Source: an uncultured Gammaproteobacteria bacterium (GTDB lineage: Bacteria > Pseudomonadota > Gammaproteobacteria > Pseudomonadales > Pseudohongiellaceae). Taken from it: a DNA stretch of 36,136 nt. The notes beneath the pieces are model-generated. The model had not been told where the DNA came from. It made no database searches and saw nothing but the letters and a program-made list of their open reading frames with translations. A program made the position numbers and the translations under genes. Shown piece by piece: positions 19,343 through 26,690 of the stretch. The stretch is taken from the NCBI GenBank assembly GCA_913048385.1, contig CAJWVZ010000023.1, positions 1-36,136 of the forward strand. Reading direction: 5' to 3'. Within the stretch, counting starts at the first letter, position 1. Each line of letters starts with the position of its first letter.

Positions 19343-20239
19343 TTAAACGATGACATGGCCCGCCGCGATCAGTTTTTTAGCAATCTCTTGAATATGTGCC
19401 GGTCCTACCTCGCAACATCCGCCAACAATCGTAGCGCCGCCGTCGATCCATCTCATTACGAACTCGGCGTAGCTGTCCGGCACAAGATCCGAGCGTTGCT
19501 CAAGCACATCAACCGTCGGAGCATCCTCCAAAAAAGCCTCCGAAATGTGTGCAAAGCCGTTTGCATACGCACCAAACGGGATACCGAAGCGGGAAATCAC
19601 TGCAATCGCCTCACTGACAGCCTCAGGTCGTGAACAGTTAATTAAGACAGCCTCAGGCGCATGTCGCTCAATTAAGCTTACCGTCTCAGATAATGCCTCA
19701 CCGGAGCGAAGCTTGGTGCCATCAAAGTCGTCCACGGAAAAGGAGAGCCAGACAGGGAGCGAACCTTTTTTTGCCGCCCTCAAGGCACCCTCAGCCTGCT
19801 CGATAGACGACATTGTCTCAATTAACAAAAAATCTGCTCGGGGAGAGAGCGCCTCGACCACCTCTGCATAGAGCCTCGCTGCCTCCTCCGCCGGTGGACA
19901 AATATCGGGACGATACGAGGCGAACAACGGCCCGATCGAGGCGGCTACCCGACCGAAGCCGTGAGCGTCGCGAGCATCCCTTGCGGCGTTAATGGCCGTG
20001 TCCCATAGCTCAATCAGCCGATCCTCAAGCCCACCCGTTTTAAGTCTCTCTCGCAGCGCTGTGTATGTGTTGGTCGTGGCGACTGTGGCGCCCGAACTAA
20101 AATAATCTGCGTGCACCTGCGCTACTAAATCTGGCTTGTCGAGCATCACGGTAGTCGACCAAAAAGGGGTAGCAGAATCCCCTGACCTATTGACTAACTC
20201 CTGCCCGATAGATCCATCCAAAAGGGTGATATTTGCCAT
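19343..20239 (-). CDS. Homocysteine S-methyltransferase family protein
   Basis: The 298-residue protein has the homocysteine S-methyltransferase barrel: [10 protein letters not shown] at the start, TTNTYTA, ASIGPL, and [17 protein letters not shown]. The zinc cysteines are Cys202 (LINCSRPE) and Cys275-Cys276 (GGCCEVGP). Members such as MmuM methylate homocysteine from S-methylmethionine or related donors to form methionine. I start at the ATG at 20239; a frame-open TTG 11 codons upstream is unlikely. The donor cannot be read from sequence. No SAM transporter is adjacent. The DUF2256 gene follows after 29 bases. Three copies of CAATAGT lie upstream. Confidence 0.9.
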   Translation of the reverse strand: MANITLLDGSIGQELVNRSGDSATPFWSTTVMLDKPDLVAQVHADYFSSGATVATTNTYTALRERLKTGGLEDRLIELWDTAINAARDARDAHGFGRVAASIGPLFASYRPDICPPAEEAARLYAEVVEALSPRADFLLIETMSSIEQAEGALRAAKKGSLPVWLSFSVDDFDGTKLRSGEALSETVSLIERHAPEAVLINCSRPEAVSEAIAVISRFGIPFGAYANGFAHISEAFLEDAPTVDVLEQRSDLVPDSYAEFVMRWIDGGATIVGGCCEVGPAHIQEIAKKLIAAGHVIV

Positions 20240-20248
20240 GGGACTCTC

Positions 20249-20288
20249 ACTATTGTATGTACTATTGAACAATATACTCTTACTATTG
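20249..20288. repeat. Three CAATAGT repeats upstream of the homocysteine methyltransferase gene
   Basis: ACTATTG on the plus strand occurs at 20249, 20261 and 20282, that is CAATAGT on the coding strand of the minus-strand gene. The spacings are 12 and 21 bases. They sit 10-50 bases upstream of the start codon and may be regulator half-sites. Confidence 0.35.
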
Positions 20289-20461
20289 GGTATCTACACC
20301 ATATTAGTAATACATTACCGATCAGTTAACTCGTGTAGAAACCGAATTATGTATTTAAGTCCATCTCGAAGTCACAGATAGGTACTGGCGCATATAGTCA
20401 CAACACCTAAAAAATTGAACTGCGTTAGAACCACTGCGTCATTGTGAATCGTAAAAATTGT

Positions 20462-23113
20462 ATGGGACTTAAATCATTGGTATCTATTATGGCCACTTGT
20501 AAAAACGTCAGGATTATAAGTTCTGTCCTCCCGACCCTACTATTTTTCTCCTTATTACTCGAACTAAGCACAGCTCAAGCGGCGATTCCACAAAGCGAGC
20601 GAGAGGCGCTTATCTCTCTGTATAATGCAACCAATGGAGATGATTGGACCAACAGTGATGGCTGGACCGGGGCGCCCGGCACGGAATGCTTTTGGCACGG
20701 AGTCTACTGCAGAGACAATGTGGTTTTTTATTTAGGGTTAGTGAACAACAACCTGGTAGGGACTTTGCCTGAAGAAATCGGAAACCTAACACAGCTGACT
20801 TCTTTGTATGCGTACGACAACTCGCTCTCGGGAACGATTCCTGAAGAAATCGGAAACCTAACACAGCTGACTGCTTTGCGCCTGTTCAACAACTCGCTCT
20901 CGGGAACGATTCCTGAGGAAATTGGAAACCTAACACAGCTGACTTCTTTGCTGCTGAGCAGAAATTCGCTCTCGGGAACGATTCCTGACTGGCTTGGAAA
21001 CCTAACACAGCTGACTTCTTTGTGGCTGAAAGACAACTCGCTCTCGGGAACGATTCCTAATACGCTTGGTAATTTGTTGAACCTAGAGAATTTAACTCTG
21101 GCTAATAACTTACTCTCGGGGGCAATTCCTGACTGGCTTGGTAATTTACTGCAGCTAGACTATTTGAATTTGAGGAATAACTCATTTACCGGGGTTATCC
21201 CGTCATCTTTGGGAAACTTATCTTTGCTAAAAACGCTTTATCTAAACAGCAAAGAAAGGTACTCAGGCGCATTACCTAACTCCTTAAGGCAGTTAGAAAA
21301 CTTAACAAGTGACGACTTACCAAACCTTAAATTTTTTCCTTTGGATAACGACAATGATGGTATTCCCGACGAATATGACAATGACTCAGCGATAAAGGCC
21401 GCATATAAGAGAATACAAACTACCGACTACGCAATAATTTTTTCCGACAACAATGTCATCGTAAATTTGGTTCACCCCAGCCTTTATGAGAGTTTAGTAA
21501 ATGGAAGCAGCCGCCAATCGGATCAAGCGATTGCGAACATTATATACGATAATTTTGAAGACCAGTTTGACTTTTTAATTGTCGCTCCTGTATGTAATGG
21601 TTGCCTCGGCACCAACTATCACCGGCCAATTAAACCTCGCGCTACTGGTTTAGGCCTAAATCAAAGTAGCGACGATATCTCATCAACCTATGGCTCCCAA
21701 GGAGGCCTATACTCGTTTGTGTATTTGACTTCAACCTCAATGCTCAAGAACGGTCCGGGAACACACGAAATGATGCATGCATGGGCAGCCCCCTCAATGT
21801 TTAATTCGGGAAACAAAGGCCATAATGGGTACAGTAATCTTGGAGGCATCTTAGGTGGTTGGAAACCAGGCACGTTGAGAGAACTCGGTCAAGACAGGTA
21901 TAGCATAGAGACCATGATATCTTCTAATACGACTATTGCGCCTAATGGCTGGTCTGCACCCATAATGCCGTATGGAAATTTCGAACTCTATCTCGCGGGG
22001 CTAATCGGTCCAGACGAAGTCGGCCACGACATCAAACTCGCCACAGGGTTTACCTGGGTAGACGAAGCTAACCGGACTTTTTCTGCCGCCTCAATCCAAA
22101 CCACGACAATGGATGATTTTATTGAATTAAATGGCCCACGACAGCCGAGCCATCTAACATCTCAAAAAGATTTCCAGGCCATGCAAGTGGTCATATCAAG
22201 TGAACCTTTAACCAAAGAAGAGTTCAATGACTTTAGTTCAGACGTTTACTGGTTTCAATCTCCAAAAGCGGACGATAACGACTCAAGGTACAACTTTTGG
22301 GAATCGACAAAAGGGAAGGCCCGCATGTTTTTTAATCAAAGCGACCATGCTCTTTCAACGACTTACAATTACAGACTTGAAAATACGGGGCCAACGATAG
22401 ATTTACGTAGCATTGAGAAAATCATAAAGGATTTTGATGGGGTGAGCGGAGAAAAAGTAACCCTGACTCCCATCCTGACAGATGATTACGGAATTGCGTC
22501 AGTCAACTGGCTGATCGACGGCAAAATCATAGCGACTGGCTCGGCACCGCAAATAAATTTGAGTGACGGGACCACTAACCTCACCGTTGAGGTTACTGAT
22601 ACTGATTTTGATATGACGTCCGCCACACTGGCCATTGAAGTGCTTGCCCCTTTCACCGTCGACACGGGCTGGAGCGCTACCTTTAATGGGGTAATCCCAG
22701 ACCCGTCTCTGGGACTTCCCTTCAACAATATTGGTACCTATGACTTTTCAAAGAAGATCCTCTCAAGCTGTCTGAGGCTGCTAAAGGATGGAGAAATATT
22801 TAATTACAACGGAATCAATAGTTTAGAGGTGAATTTTGCGGTAGTCTCTGATGAGCTCGGAATACTGAAGTTAGCGAATAGTCGCGGCTTCAACCCTCTT
22901 AATCTAGTTAATGAGCAGGGCGACCCCCCAGCGTGCAGCGGCACGTTTGAAACAACAAGCAATGTTTACACTGACGTGGTTAAGAGCACCTTCATACACC
23001 CTATGCTAAGGGATATGGAGGTCAAGATCGTTAACATCTTTGAGATGAAGTTCAGGCTGTTTGATGGCGAGAACCTCCTGTTCCGCCTAGAAAGCTTTAC
23101 ACAGCTCGATTAG
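20462..23113 (+). CDS. Secreted leucine-rich-repeat protein with HEXXH motif
   Basis: A large exported protein (883 residues from the ATG at 20462; GTG 20444 and ATG 20489 are alternatives, none with a clear ribosome binding site). Order of parts: signal peptide (cut near AQA); a cap like that of plant LRR proteins (SEREALISLYNATNGDDW to ECFWHGVYC); about seven 24-residue LRRs (NLTQLTSLxLxxNSLSGTIP, residues 102-276); a calcium-binding-like stretch DNDNDGIPDEYDND (about 295-308); a central domain with GPGTHEMMHAWAAP, where HEMMH (435-439) fits the zinc protease HEXXH pattern; and an Ig-like or cadherin-like stretch near 642-730. It may be a surface or secreted metallopeptidase. Protease activity is inferred only. 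Confidence 0.75.
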   Translation: MGLKSLVSIMATCKNVRIISSVLPTLLFFSLLLELSTAQAAIPQSEREALISLYNATNGDDWTNSDGWTGAPGTECFWHGVYCRDNVVFYLGLVNNNLVGTLPEEIGNLTQLTSLYAYDNSLSGTIPEEIGNLTQLTALRLFNNSLSGTIPEEIGNLTQLTSLLLSRNSLSGTIPDWLGNLTQLTSLWLKDNSLSGTIPNTLGNLLNLENLTLANNLLSGAIPDWLGNLLQLDYLNLRNNSFTGVIPSSLGNLSLLKTLYLNSKERYSGALPNSLRQLENLTSDDLPNLKFFPLDNDNDGIPDEYDNDSAIKAAYKRIQTTDYAIIFSDNNVIVNLVHPSLYESLVNGSSRQSDQAIANIIYDNFEDQFDFLIVAPVCNGCLGTNYHRPIKPRATGLGLNQSSDDISSTYGSQGGLYSFVYLTSTSMLKNGPGTHEMMHAWAAPSMFNSGNKGHNGYSNLGGILGGWKPGTLRELGQDRYSIETMISSNTTIAPNGWSAPIMPYGNFELYLAGLIGPDEVGHDIKLATGFTWVDEANRTFSAASIQTTTMDDFIELNGPRQPSHLTSQKDFQAMQVVISSEPLTKEEFNDFSSDVYWFQSPKADDNDSRYNFWESTKGKARMFFNQSDHALSTTYNYRLENTGPTIDLRSIEKIIKDFDGVSGEKVTLTPILTDDYGIASVNWLIDGKIIATGSAPQINLSDGTTNLTVEVTDTDFDMTSATLAIEVLAPFTVDTGWSATFNGVIPDPSLGLPFNNIGTYDFSKKILSSCLRLLKDGEIFNYNGINSLEVNFAVVSDELGILKLANSRGFNPLNLVNEQGDPPACSGTFETTSNVYTDVVKSTFIHPMLRDMEVKIVNIFEMKFRLFDGENLLFRLESFTQLD
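20768..21199 (+). repeat. Tandem 72-bp repeats encoding leucine-rich repeats
   Basis: The unit starting CCTGAAGAAATCGGAAACC recurs at 72-base steps (20768, 20840, 20912, 20984, 21056, 21128, about 21199). The first four units are nearly identical at DNA level, including CTCGGGAACGATT and AACCTAACACAGCTGACTTC, whereas the later ones have diverged. This indicates recent unequal duplication within the gene. Confidence 0.9.
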
Positions 23114-23125
23114 GCACGCGCATGC

Positions 23126-23160
23126 AAAAAAAAGCCCCGACGCCTTGTGGGCCTCGGGGC
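23126..23160 (-). terminator. Rho-independent terminator of the fasciclin gene
   Basis: Read on the minus strand, GCCCCGA pairs with TCGGGGC (with further partial pairing inside), and the stem is followed by eight T residues (A-run at 23126-23133 on the plus strand). It lies 80 bases after the fasciclin stop. The same hairpin may also end transcription of the LRR gene, whose stop is 13 bases before it. Confidence 0.88.
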
Positions 23161-23239
23161 AAATGTCTAAACTAATAAAATCGAGAACGGCACATAATGC
23201 TCATCGATAGACTCGTAACGTGCCAAACCGGCTTTTAGA

Positions 23240-23737
23240 TCATGGTAGTAAAACAGCGTCAACAACATGTATTACGCCGTTTGACGTTTCGATGTCAGCA
23301 GTCACCACATTAGCGCCGTCTACAGTGACGCCGTCTGTTGCGTCAATATCAAGCTCTGAGCCCTGCACTGTTGCCGCAGACAATTCTTTACCGGCGATAT
23401 CGCCCGACATTACCTTGCCCGATAAAACGTGGTATGTGAGGACAGCGACCAGCTGATCCTTGTTTTCAGGCTTCAAAAGATTCTCAACAGTTCCCTCAGG
23501 GAGTGCAGCAAATGCGGCGTCTGTGGGTGCGAACACAGTAAACGGTCCCTCTCCCTTCAACGTCTCTACCAGACCAGCGGCCTGAACCGCAGCCACTAGC
23601 GTACCAAACGATCCCGCGTCTATCGCAGTGTCGACGATGTCCATTGAGTGCCCACCCTCATGATGGTCAGCCAACGCTGACTGTGCAGAGATCAACAACA
23701 GGCCAGCTAAAAAAGTAATCCTTAACGTATTAAACAT
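23240..23737 (-). CDS. Secreted fasciclin (FAS1) domain protein
   Basis: A 165-residue protein with a signal peptide ([20 protein letters not shown], then ALA) and a His-rich linker (DHHEGGHSM). One FAS1 domain follows, with the classic pieces [27 protein letters not shown] and TYHVLSGKV (the YH motif), ending in [13 protein letters not shown]. Such proteins are linked to surface adhesion. I start at the ATG at 23737 because GGAG lies 6 bases upstream; an ATG four codons earlier overlaps that site. The terminator at 23126 lies downstream. The gene stands alone on its strand in this region. Confidence 0.92.
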   Translation of the reverse strand: MFNTLRITFLAGLLLISAQSALADHHEGGHSMDIVDTAIDAGSFGTLVAAVQAAGLVETLKGEGPFTVFAPTDAAFAALPEGTVENLLKPENKDQLVAVLTYHVLSGKVMSGDIAGKELSAATVQGSELDIDATDGVTVDGANVVTADIETSNGVIHVVDAVLLP

Positions 23738-23762
23738 AAAATTCTCCATGATTAGGGATGGC

Positions 23763-23773
23763 GTACTAAGTAC
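23763..23773. promoter_or_regulatory. Palindrome GTACTAAGTAC upstream of the fasciclin gene
   Basis: A perfect 5-1-5 palindrome lies 26-36 bases before the fasciclin start codon. A looser inverted repeat, GGAAAA-N15-TTTTCC (23783-23809), lies just beyond it. Both could be operator sites; nothing identifies the regulator. Confidence 0.3.
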
Positions 23774-23893
23774 TCGTCATCCGGAAAAGTTTGAAACGCT
23801 AAGTTTTCCTTGATGGTTTACTTTGCTAAAAACCAGTAAAGAGATCGGTCTATTGATCGATACATACCTCAAGCACATCGACGGGGATAAGAC

Positions 23894-24118
23894 GTGAGTA
23901 ATTGGGAAACGATCAGCATTGTGATGAACACGTGCAGCGCTGCCTCAACCTCCACCGAAAAAGCTGCTCGCCGCGAGACCAGCACCCTAACAGAAGTGGA
24001 TCGAGAGATGCGCTCATTGGGGGACAGAGGCTGGGAGCTGGTCGGTGTAAACAGCTGCTCCGAGACCAACGGGTACCATAGGACGGCCTACGATTTTAAG
24101 CGGCTCTTGTCGCGATAA
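23894..24118 (+). CDS. Small DUF4177-like protein
   Basis: A 74-residue protein starting at a GTG with GGGG about 7 bases upstream. The C-terminal half has the pattern of DUF4177 proteins: EMRSLGDRGWELVGVNSC, then YHRTAYDFKRLL (an amphipathic helix, GWELVxV strand and a final YxFKR strand). The N-terminal MSNWETISIVM is the expected first strand. No function is known for the family. It diverges from the fasciclin gene; the next gene on its strand starts 205 bases on. Confidence 0.62.
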   Translation: MSNWETISIVMNTCSAASTSTEKAARRETSTLTEVDREMRSLGDRGWELVGVNSCSETNGYHRTAYDFKRLLSR

Positions 24119-24323
24119 CCAGCGCACCTGAGGGCCCAGAGACCAGTCAACCGCCTGACTCCCTGCGCGGACTTGGTTGATCGTTTTTTAGATGGTCACA
24201 GACGAACGTCAATCTTGAAGCCCCCTCCAAAAACTTGCTGGCATCCATTTACACCGACCTCATTTCTATGCCAGTCTTACGCCACTTTTTACACTTTCAG
24301 CAATCGGTTTAGGGGATACCTTC

Positions 24324-24818
24324 ATGAGAAAAATTTTACTTAGCATAGCTGCAGTTCAACTGCTCCTGTCCGCCTCGGCAGCAAGCGCACAACCCGAATA
24401 TGTGAGCATCGAGATGGAAATTAACGTTGACAGCCCAGCCTCGCAGGTCTGGTCAAAGGTCGGAGGCTACTGTGCTATCTCGGACTGGCTGAATCTCCCT
24501 TGCGAAATCACTTCAGGTGAAGGCGGCATTGGCACAGTAAGGTCACTCATCGGCGGAAGAGTCATTGAGGTGCTCGTCGCACAAACCGATCTCTCATATG
24601 GCTATACTCAGCCTGCGCCCGAAGAGGGTTTTTACGATCTCTACCACGGCTTTTTAGAGGCGCGGCCACTGAGCGAAGCAAGCACAAAGCTTATTTATAC
24701 ACTAATGCTAGACGTGTCTAATTTACCAGACCAGGCAGCGAAAAACGCAAACATCGCCCAAAGGCGACAGATGTTCGAAGGAGCGCTCGCAAGCATGAAG
24801 GATTTGGCCGAGCAATAA
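24324..24818 (+). CDS. Exported SRPBCC-superfamily (polyketide cyclase-like) protein
   Basis: A 164-residue protein with a signal peptide (MRKILLSIAAVQLLLSASAA, then SAQ). The rest looks like the helix-grip SRPBCC fold: IEMEINVDSPASQVWSKVG at the start, GGIGTVRSLIGGRVIEVLV as the strand pair, and a long C-terminal helix ending MKDLAEQ. Proteins of this fold bind hydrophobic ligands; no specific role can be assigned. The ATG at 24324 has AGGGGA about 9 bases upstream. The tRNA-Leu gene lies just past its end on the opposite strand. Confidence 0.75.
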   Translation: MRKILLSIAAVQLLLSASAASAQPEYVSIEMEINVDSPASQVWSKVGGYCAISDWLNLPCEITSGEGGIGTVRSLIGGRVIEVLVAQTDLSYGYTQPAPEEGFYDLYHGFLEARPLSEASTKLIYTLMLDVSNLPDQAAKNANIAQRRQMFEGALASMKDLAEQ

Positions 24819-24841
24819 ATCGGCGGGAGCCCAGTTGAAGA

Positions 24842-24928
24842 TGGTGCCCGGAGCCGGAATCGAACCGGCACGGTGTTGCCACCGAGGGATTTTAAGTCCC
24901 TTGCGTCTACCAATTTCGCCATCCGGGC
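24842..24928 (-). tRNA. tRNA-Leu (anticodon TAA)
   Basis: An 87-base tRNA with encoded CCA. The acceptor GCCCGGA pairs with TCCGGGC, followed by discriminator A and CCA. The anticodon loop reads ACTTAAAAT with TAA as anticodon, there is a long variable arm (class II), and the T-loop is GGTTCGATTCC. It lies 25 bases downstream of tRNA-Cys and is probably processed from the same transcript. Confidence 0.97.
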
Positions 24929-24953
24929 ACAATGCCGCAATGCGGCTCACCTT

Positions 24954-25027
24954 TGGAGGCTGGGGTCGGAATCGAACCGGCGTTAACGGAGTTGCAGTCC
25001 GCTGCATGACCACTCTGCCACCCAGCC
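24954..25027 (-). tRNA. tRNA-Cys (anticodon GCA)
   Basis: A 74-base tRNA with encoded CCA. The acceptor GGCTGGG pairs with CCCAGCC, followed by the U discriminator typical of tRNA-Cys. The anticodon loop holds GCA within GGACTGCAACTCC. It is transcribed first, before tRNA-Leu. E. coli has Gly-Cys-Leu in this order; no tRNA-Gly is seen here. Confidence 0.97.
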
Positions 25028-25051
25028 ATTCGGTAAATCAAAGGCGGCTGA

Positions 25052-25060
25052 ATTATAGCA
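25052..25060 (-). promoter_or_regulatory. Extended -10 element of the tRNA-Cys/tRNA-Leu promoter
   Basis: On the minus strand TGCTATAAT gives a consensus extended -10 box, 25 bases before the tRNA-Cys 5' end, followed by the GC-rich stretch CAGCCGCC, as in stringently controlled stable-RNA promoters. No convincing -35 box is visible. Confidence 0.65.
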
Positions 25061-25356
25061 ACATCAGAAACATTCTTCATGTCTTTATTGCTTCCAGCCT
25101 TGTCGTAATACCTTTTTCAACAAAAAACCTTTCGGCAAAAAATCTCTCAAAAAGTTCATTACCAAGTGCGCAACGGATCCTGCTGATGAAGCTGTCTTCT
25201 CCCTCGGAAATACATCTTCTAAATTACAGACTGCAATACAAGCCAATTAAATCTACACTCTGACTAGGCAATCAATTGAGACTTCTTGTTAGAATTGTTA
25301 CAACAACCTAATATAAAATACTCGATAGAAATTAACTGACAGTAAACGGAGCAAAA
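25061..25356. other. Non-coding region between the tRNA promoter and the RTX gene
   Basis: This stretch is AT-rich and must hold the upstream part of the tRNA promoter and the promoter of the RTX gene. A TATAAA-like box near 25310 could serve the latter, but no well-spaced -35 was found. A reading frame crossing the tRNA genes into this region is not believable as a gene. Confidence 0.4.
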
Positions 25357-26655
25357 GTGGCCGACTCCCCGTATCCTATTTACCTCAATTATCAAGAGAT
25401 TTTTAACAACTCTCCTGCAGCTCCGATTAGAATTGAGTTTTCAAACCCTAGTAACAGTAAAGACACGATCATTGGGAAAACTGATAGCGATTCTGGACAA
25501 TCGATCATTAAAAAATTTCAGAGCAAGAACGACGCTTATCAGGTGACCTATACCGTTAAATCCTATACCGGTTACGAAGAGGACTATAATTATAAAAATT
25601 CTGCAAAAGCCTATGTTAGGTCTGGTAACTATTTAATTGATCTTGCTACCACAAAAAATGACGCAGTAGTCGCAGATTGGACAGATTTAAAACTTTCTGT
25701 TGCTGATGCTGTGCGATTTAGTGGTCAAAAACTGAATCAAGTACAATACCAGTGGGACGACGACATAACCGGAACCCCCAACGATGATATTATTTGGGGC
25801 TATACTGGCAGTGACGAGATTAGAGGTGGCGAAGGCAACGACATTTTAGATGGCGGGGATGGCGACGACACTATTTCAGGCGGGGATGGTGATGATCATA
25901 TTGCCGGCGGCTGGGGTATAAACGTTATCTCTGGCGGGTCCGGCATTGATACCGTCCACATGAACCAAAAAAAATCCGAGTATCTTTTTTCAAAGGATCC
26001 CTCTGATAACCGAATATACGTCTACTCAAAAACTAGCAAAGCACTAGGCTCAATAGATAATGACGTCGAAGTATTTACATTCCCAGATCATGAGGTAGTT
26101 ACGAAAAATTCTTTCTCTTACACAGGGAAAATATCAGTGGTACCGCTTAATGCCGAGACACCAGTCTATCGATTTTATAATAATGAAACCGAAGCGTTTT
26201 TCTACACGGCTGACCTGAACGAAAAACAATACGTGGAAAAAATGAGCTATATCGCCAATTCCAAAGGAGAGAAATGGCCGTTTATATACCAAGGGAGCAC
26301 CTTCAGCGCGGCCAAGCTTTACGGAAGCTCCTATGAAAAAATTGTTCCTCTTCAAGAATTCTACAATACAACCACTGGCGCTCATTTCTATACAGCCTCG
26401 AGTATTGAGGCTAGCACGCTGAAGGAAAAAATAGCGCTTGGTGATTCCTCGTTCACTTATTCAGGATCTATGTTCGATGTTTATCTGAATGACCCAACAC
26501 CAACTTTTCAGGGGAAAGAAGCCGCCGTGCACAGGTTTTACAATTCCAGCCTTGGCTCACATTTTTATACCGCGGACCTGGAAGAAAAAGCGTTAATCAC
26601 CCTAGTGGGCGGCTGGAATTATGAAGGCGTAGCCTTTTATGGCGAGATGATTTAA
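25357..26655 (+). CDS. RTX calcium-binding protein with DUF5648 repeats
   Basis: A 432-residue protein with no N-terminal signal peptide, as expected for type I secretion. Residues about 139-200 carry nonapeptide RTX repeats (GGEGNDILD, GGDGDDTIS, GGDGDDHIA, GGSGIDTVH) that bind calcium outside the cell. The C-terminal half has three DUF5648-type repeats, VYRFYNNETEAFFYTADL, LQEFYNTTTGAHFYTAS and VHRFYNSSLGSHFYTADL, near residues 270, 331 and 390. The start is a GTG with GGAG upstream. No ABC exporter or membrane-fusion gene lies nearby, so secretion would depend on genes elsewhere. The N-terminal 135 residues are unassigned. Confidence 0.85.
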   Translation: MADSPYPIYLNYQEIFNNSPAAPIRIEFSNPSNSKDTIIGKTDSDSGQSIIKKFQSKNDAYQVTYTVKSYTGYEEDYNYKNSAKAYVRSGNYLIDLATTKNDAVVADWTDLKLSVADAVRFSGQKLNQVQYQWDDDITGTPNDDIIWGYTGSDEIRGGEGNDILDGGDGDDTISGGDGDDHIAGGWGINVISGGSGIDTVHMNQKKSEYLFSKDPSDNRIYVYSKTSKALGSIDNDVEVFTFPDHEVVTKNSFSYTGKISVVPLNAETPVYRFYNNETEAFFYTADLNEKQYVEKMSYIANSKGEKWPFIYQGSTFSAAKLYGSSYEKIVPLQEFYNTTTGAHFYTASSIEASTLKEKIALGDSSFTYSGSMFDVYLNDPTPTFQGKEAAVHRFYNSSLGSHFYTADLEEKALITLVGGWNYEGVAFYGEMI

Positions 26656-26663
26656 CGTCAGAG

Positions 26664-26687
26664 CAGGGTCTTATCAATCAGACCTTG
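26664..26687. terminator. Hairpin between the convergent RTX and rimB-rimK genes
   Basis: CAGGGTCT-TATCAATC-AGACCTTG forms an 8-bp stem with one G-T pair, lying in the 35-base gap between two converging stop codons. No T-run follows. It is a possible bidirectional terminator. Confidence 0.4.
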
Positions 26688-26690
26688 TGA

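Noticed and set aside
20728..21036. 102-residue minus-strand frame with internal repeats
   Set aside because: The repeats are the reverse of the LRR tandem repeats; it is an antisense shadow.
20768..21199. Possible CRISPR array suggested by regular repeats
   Set aside because: The 72-base repeats lie in frame inside the LRR gene and encode 24-residue leucine-rich repeats; there are no spacers or cas genes.
24842..25060. Possible integration site at the tRNA genes
   Set aside because: No integrase, attachment repeat or mobile gene is seen on either side; the neighbours look ordinary.
24835..25263. 142-residue reading frame on the plus strand
   Set aside because: It runs antisense across both tRNA genes and has no ribosome binding site or recognisable protein.
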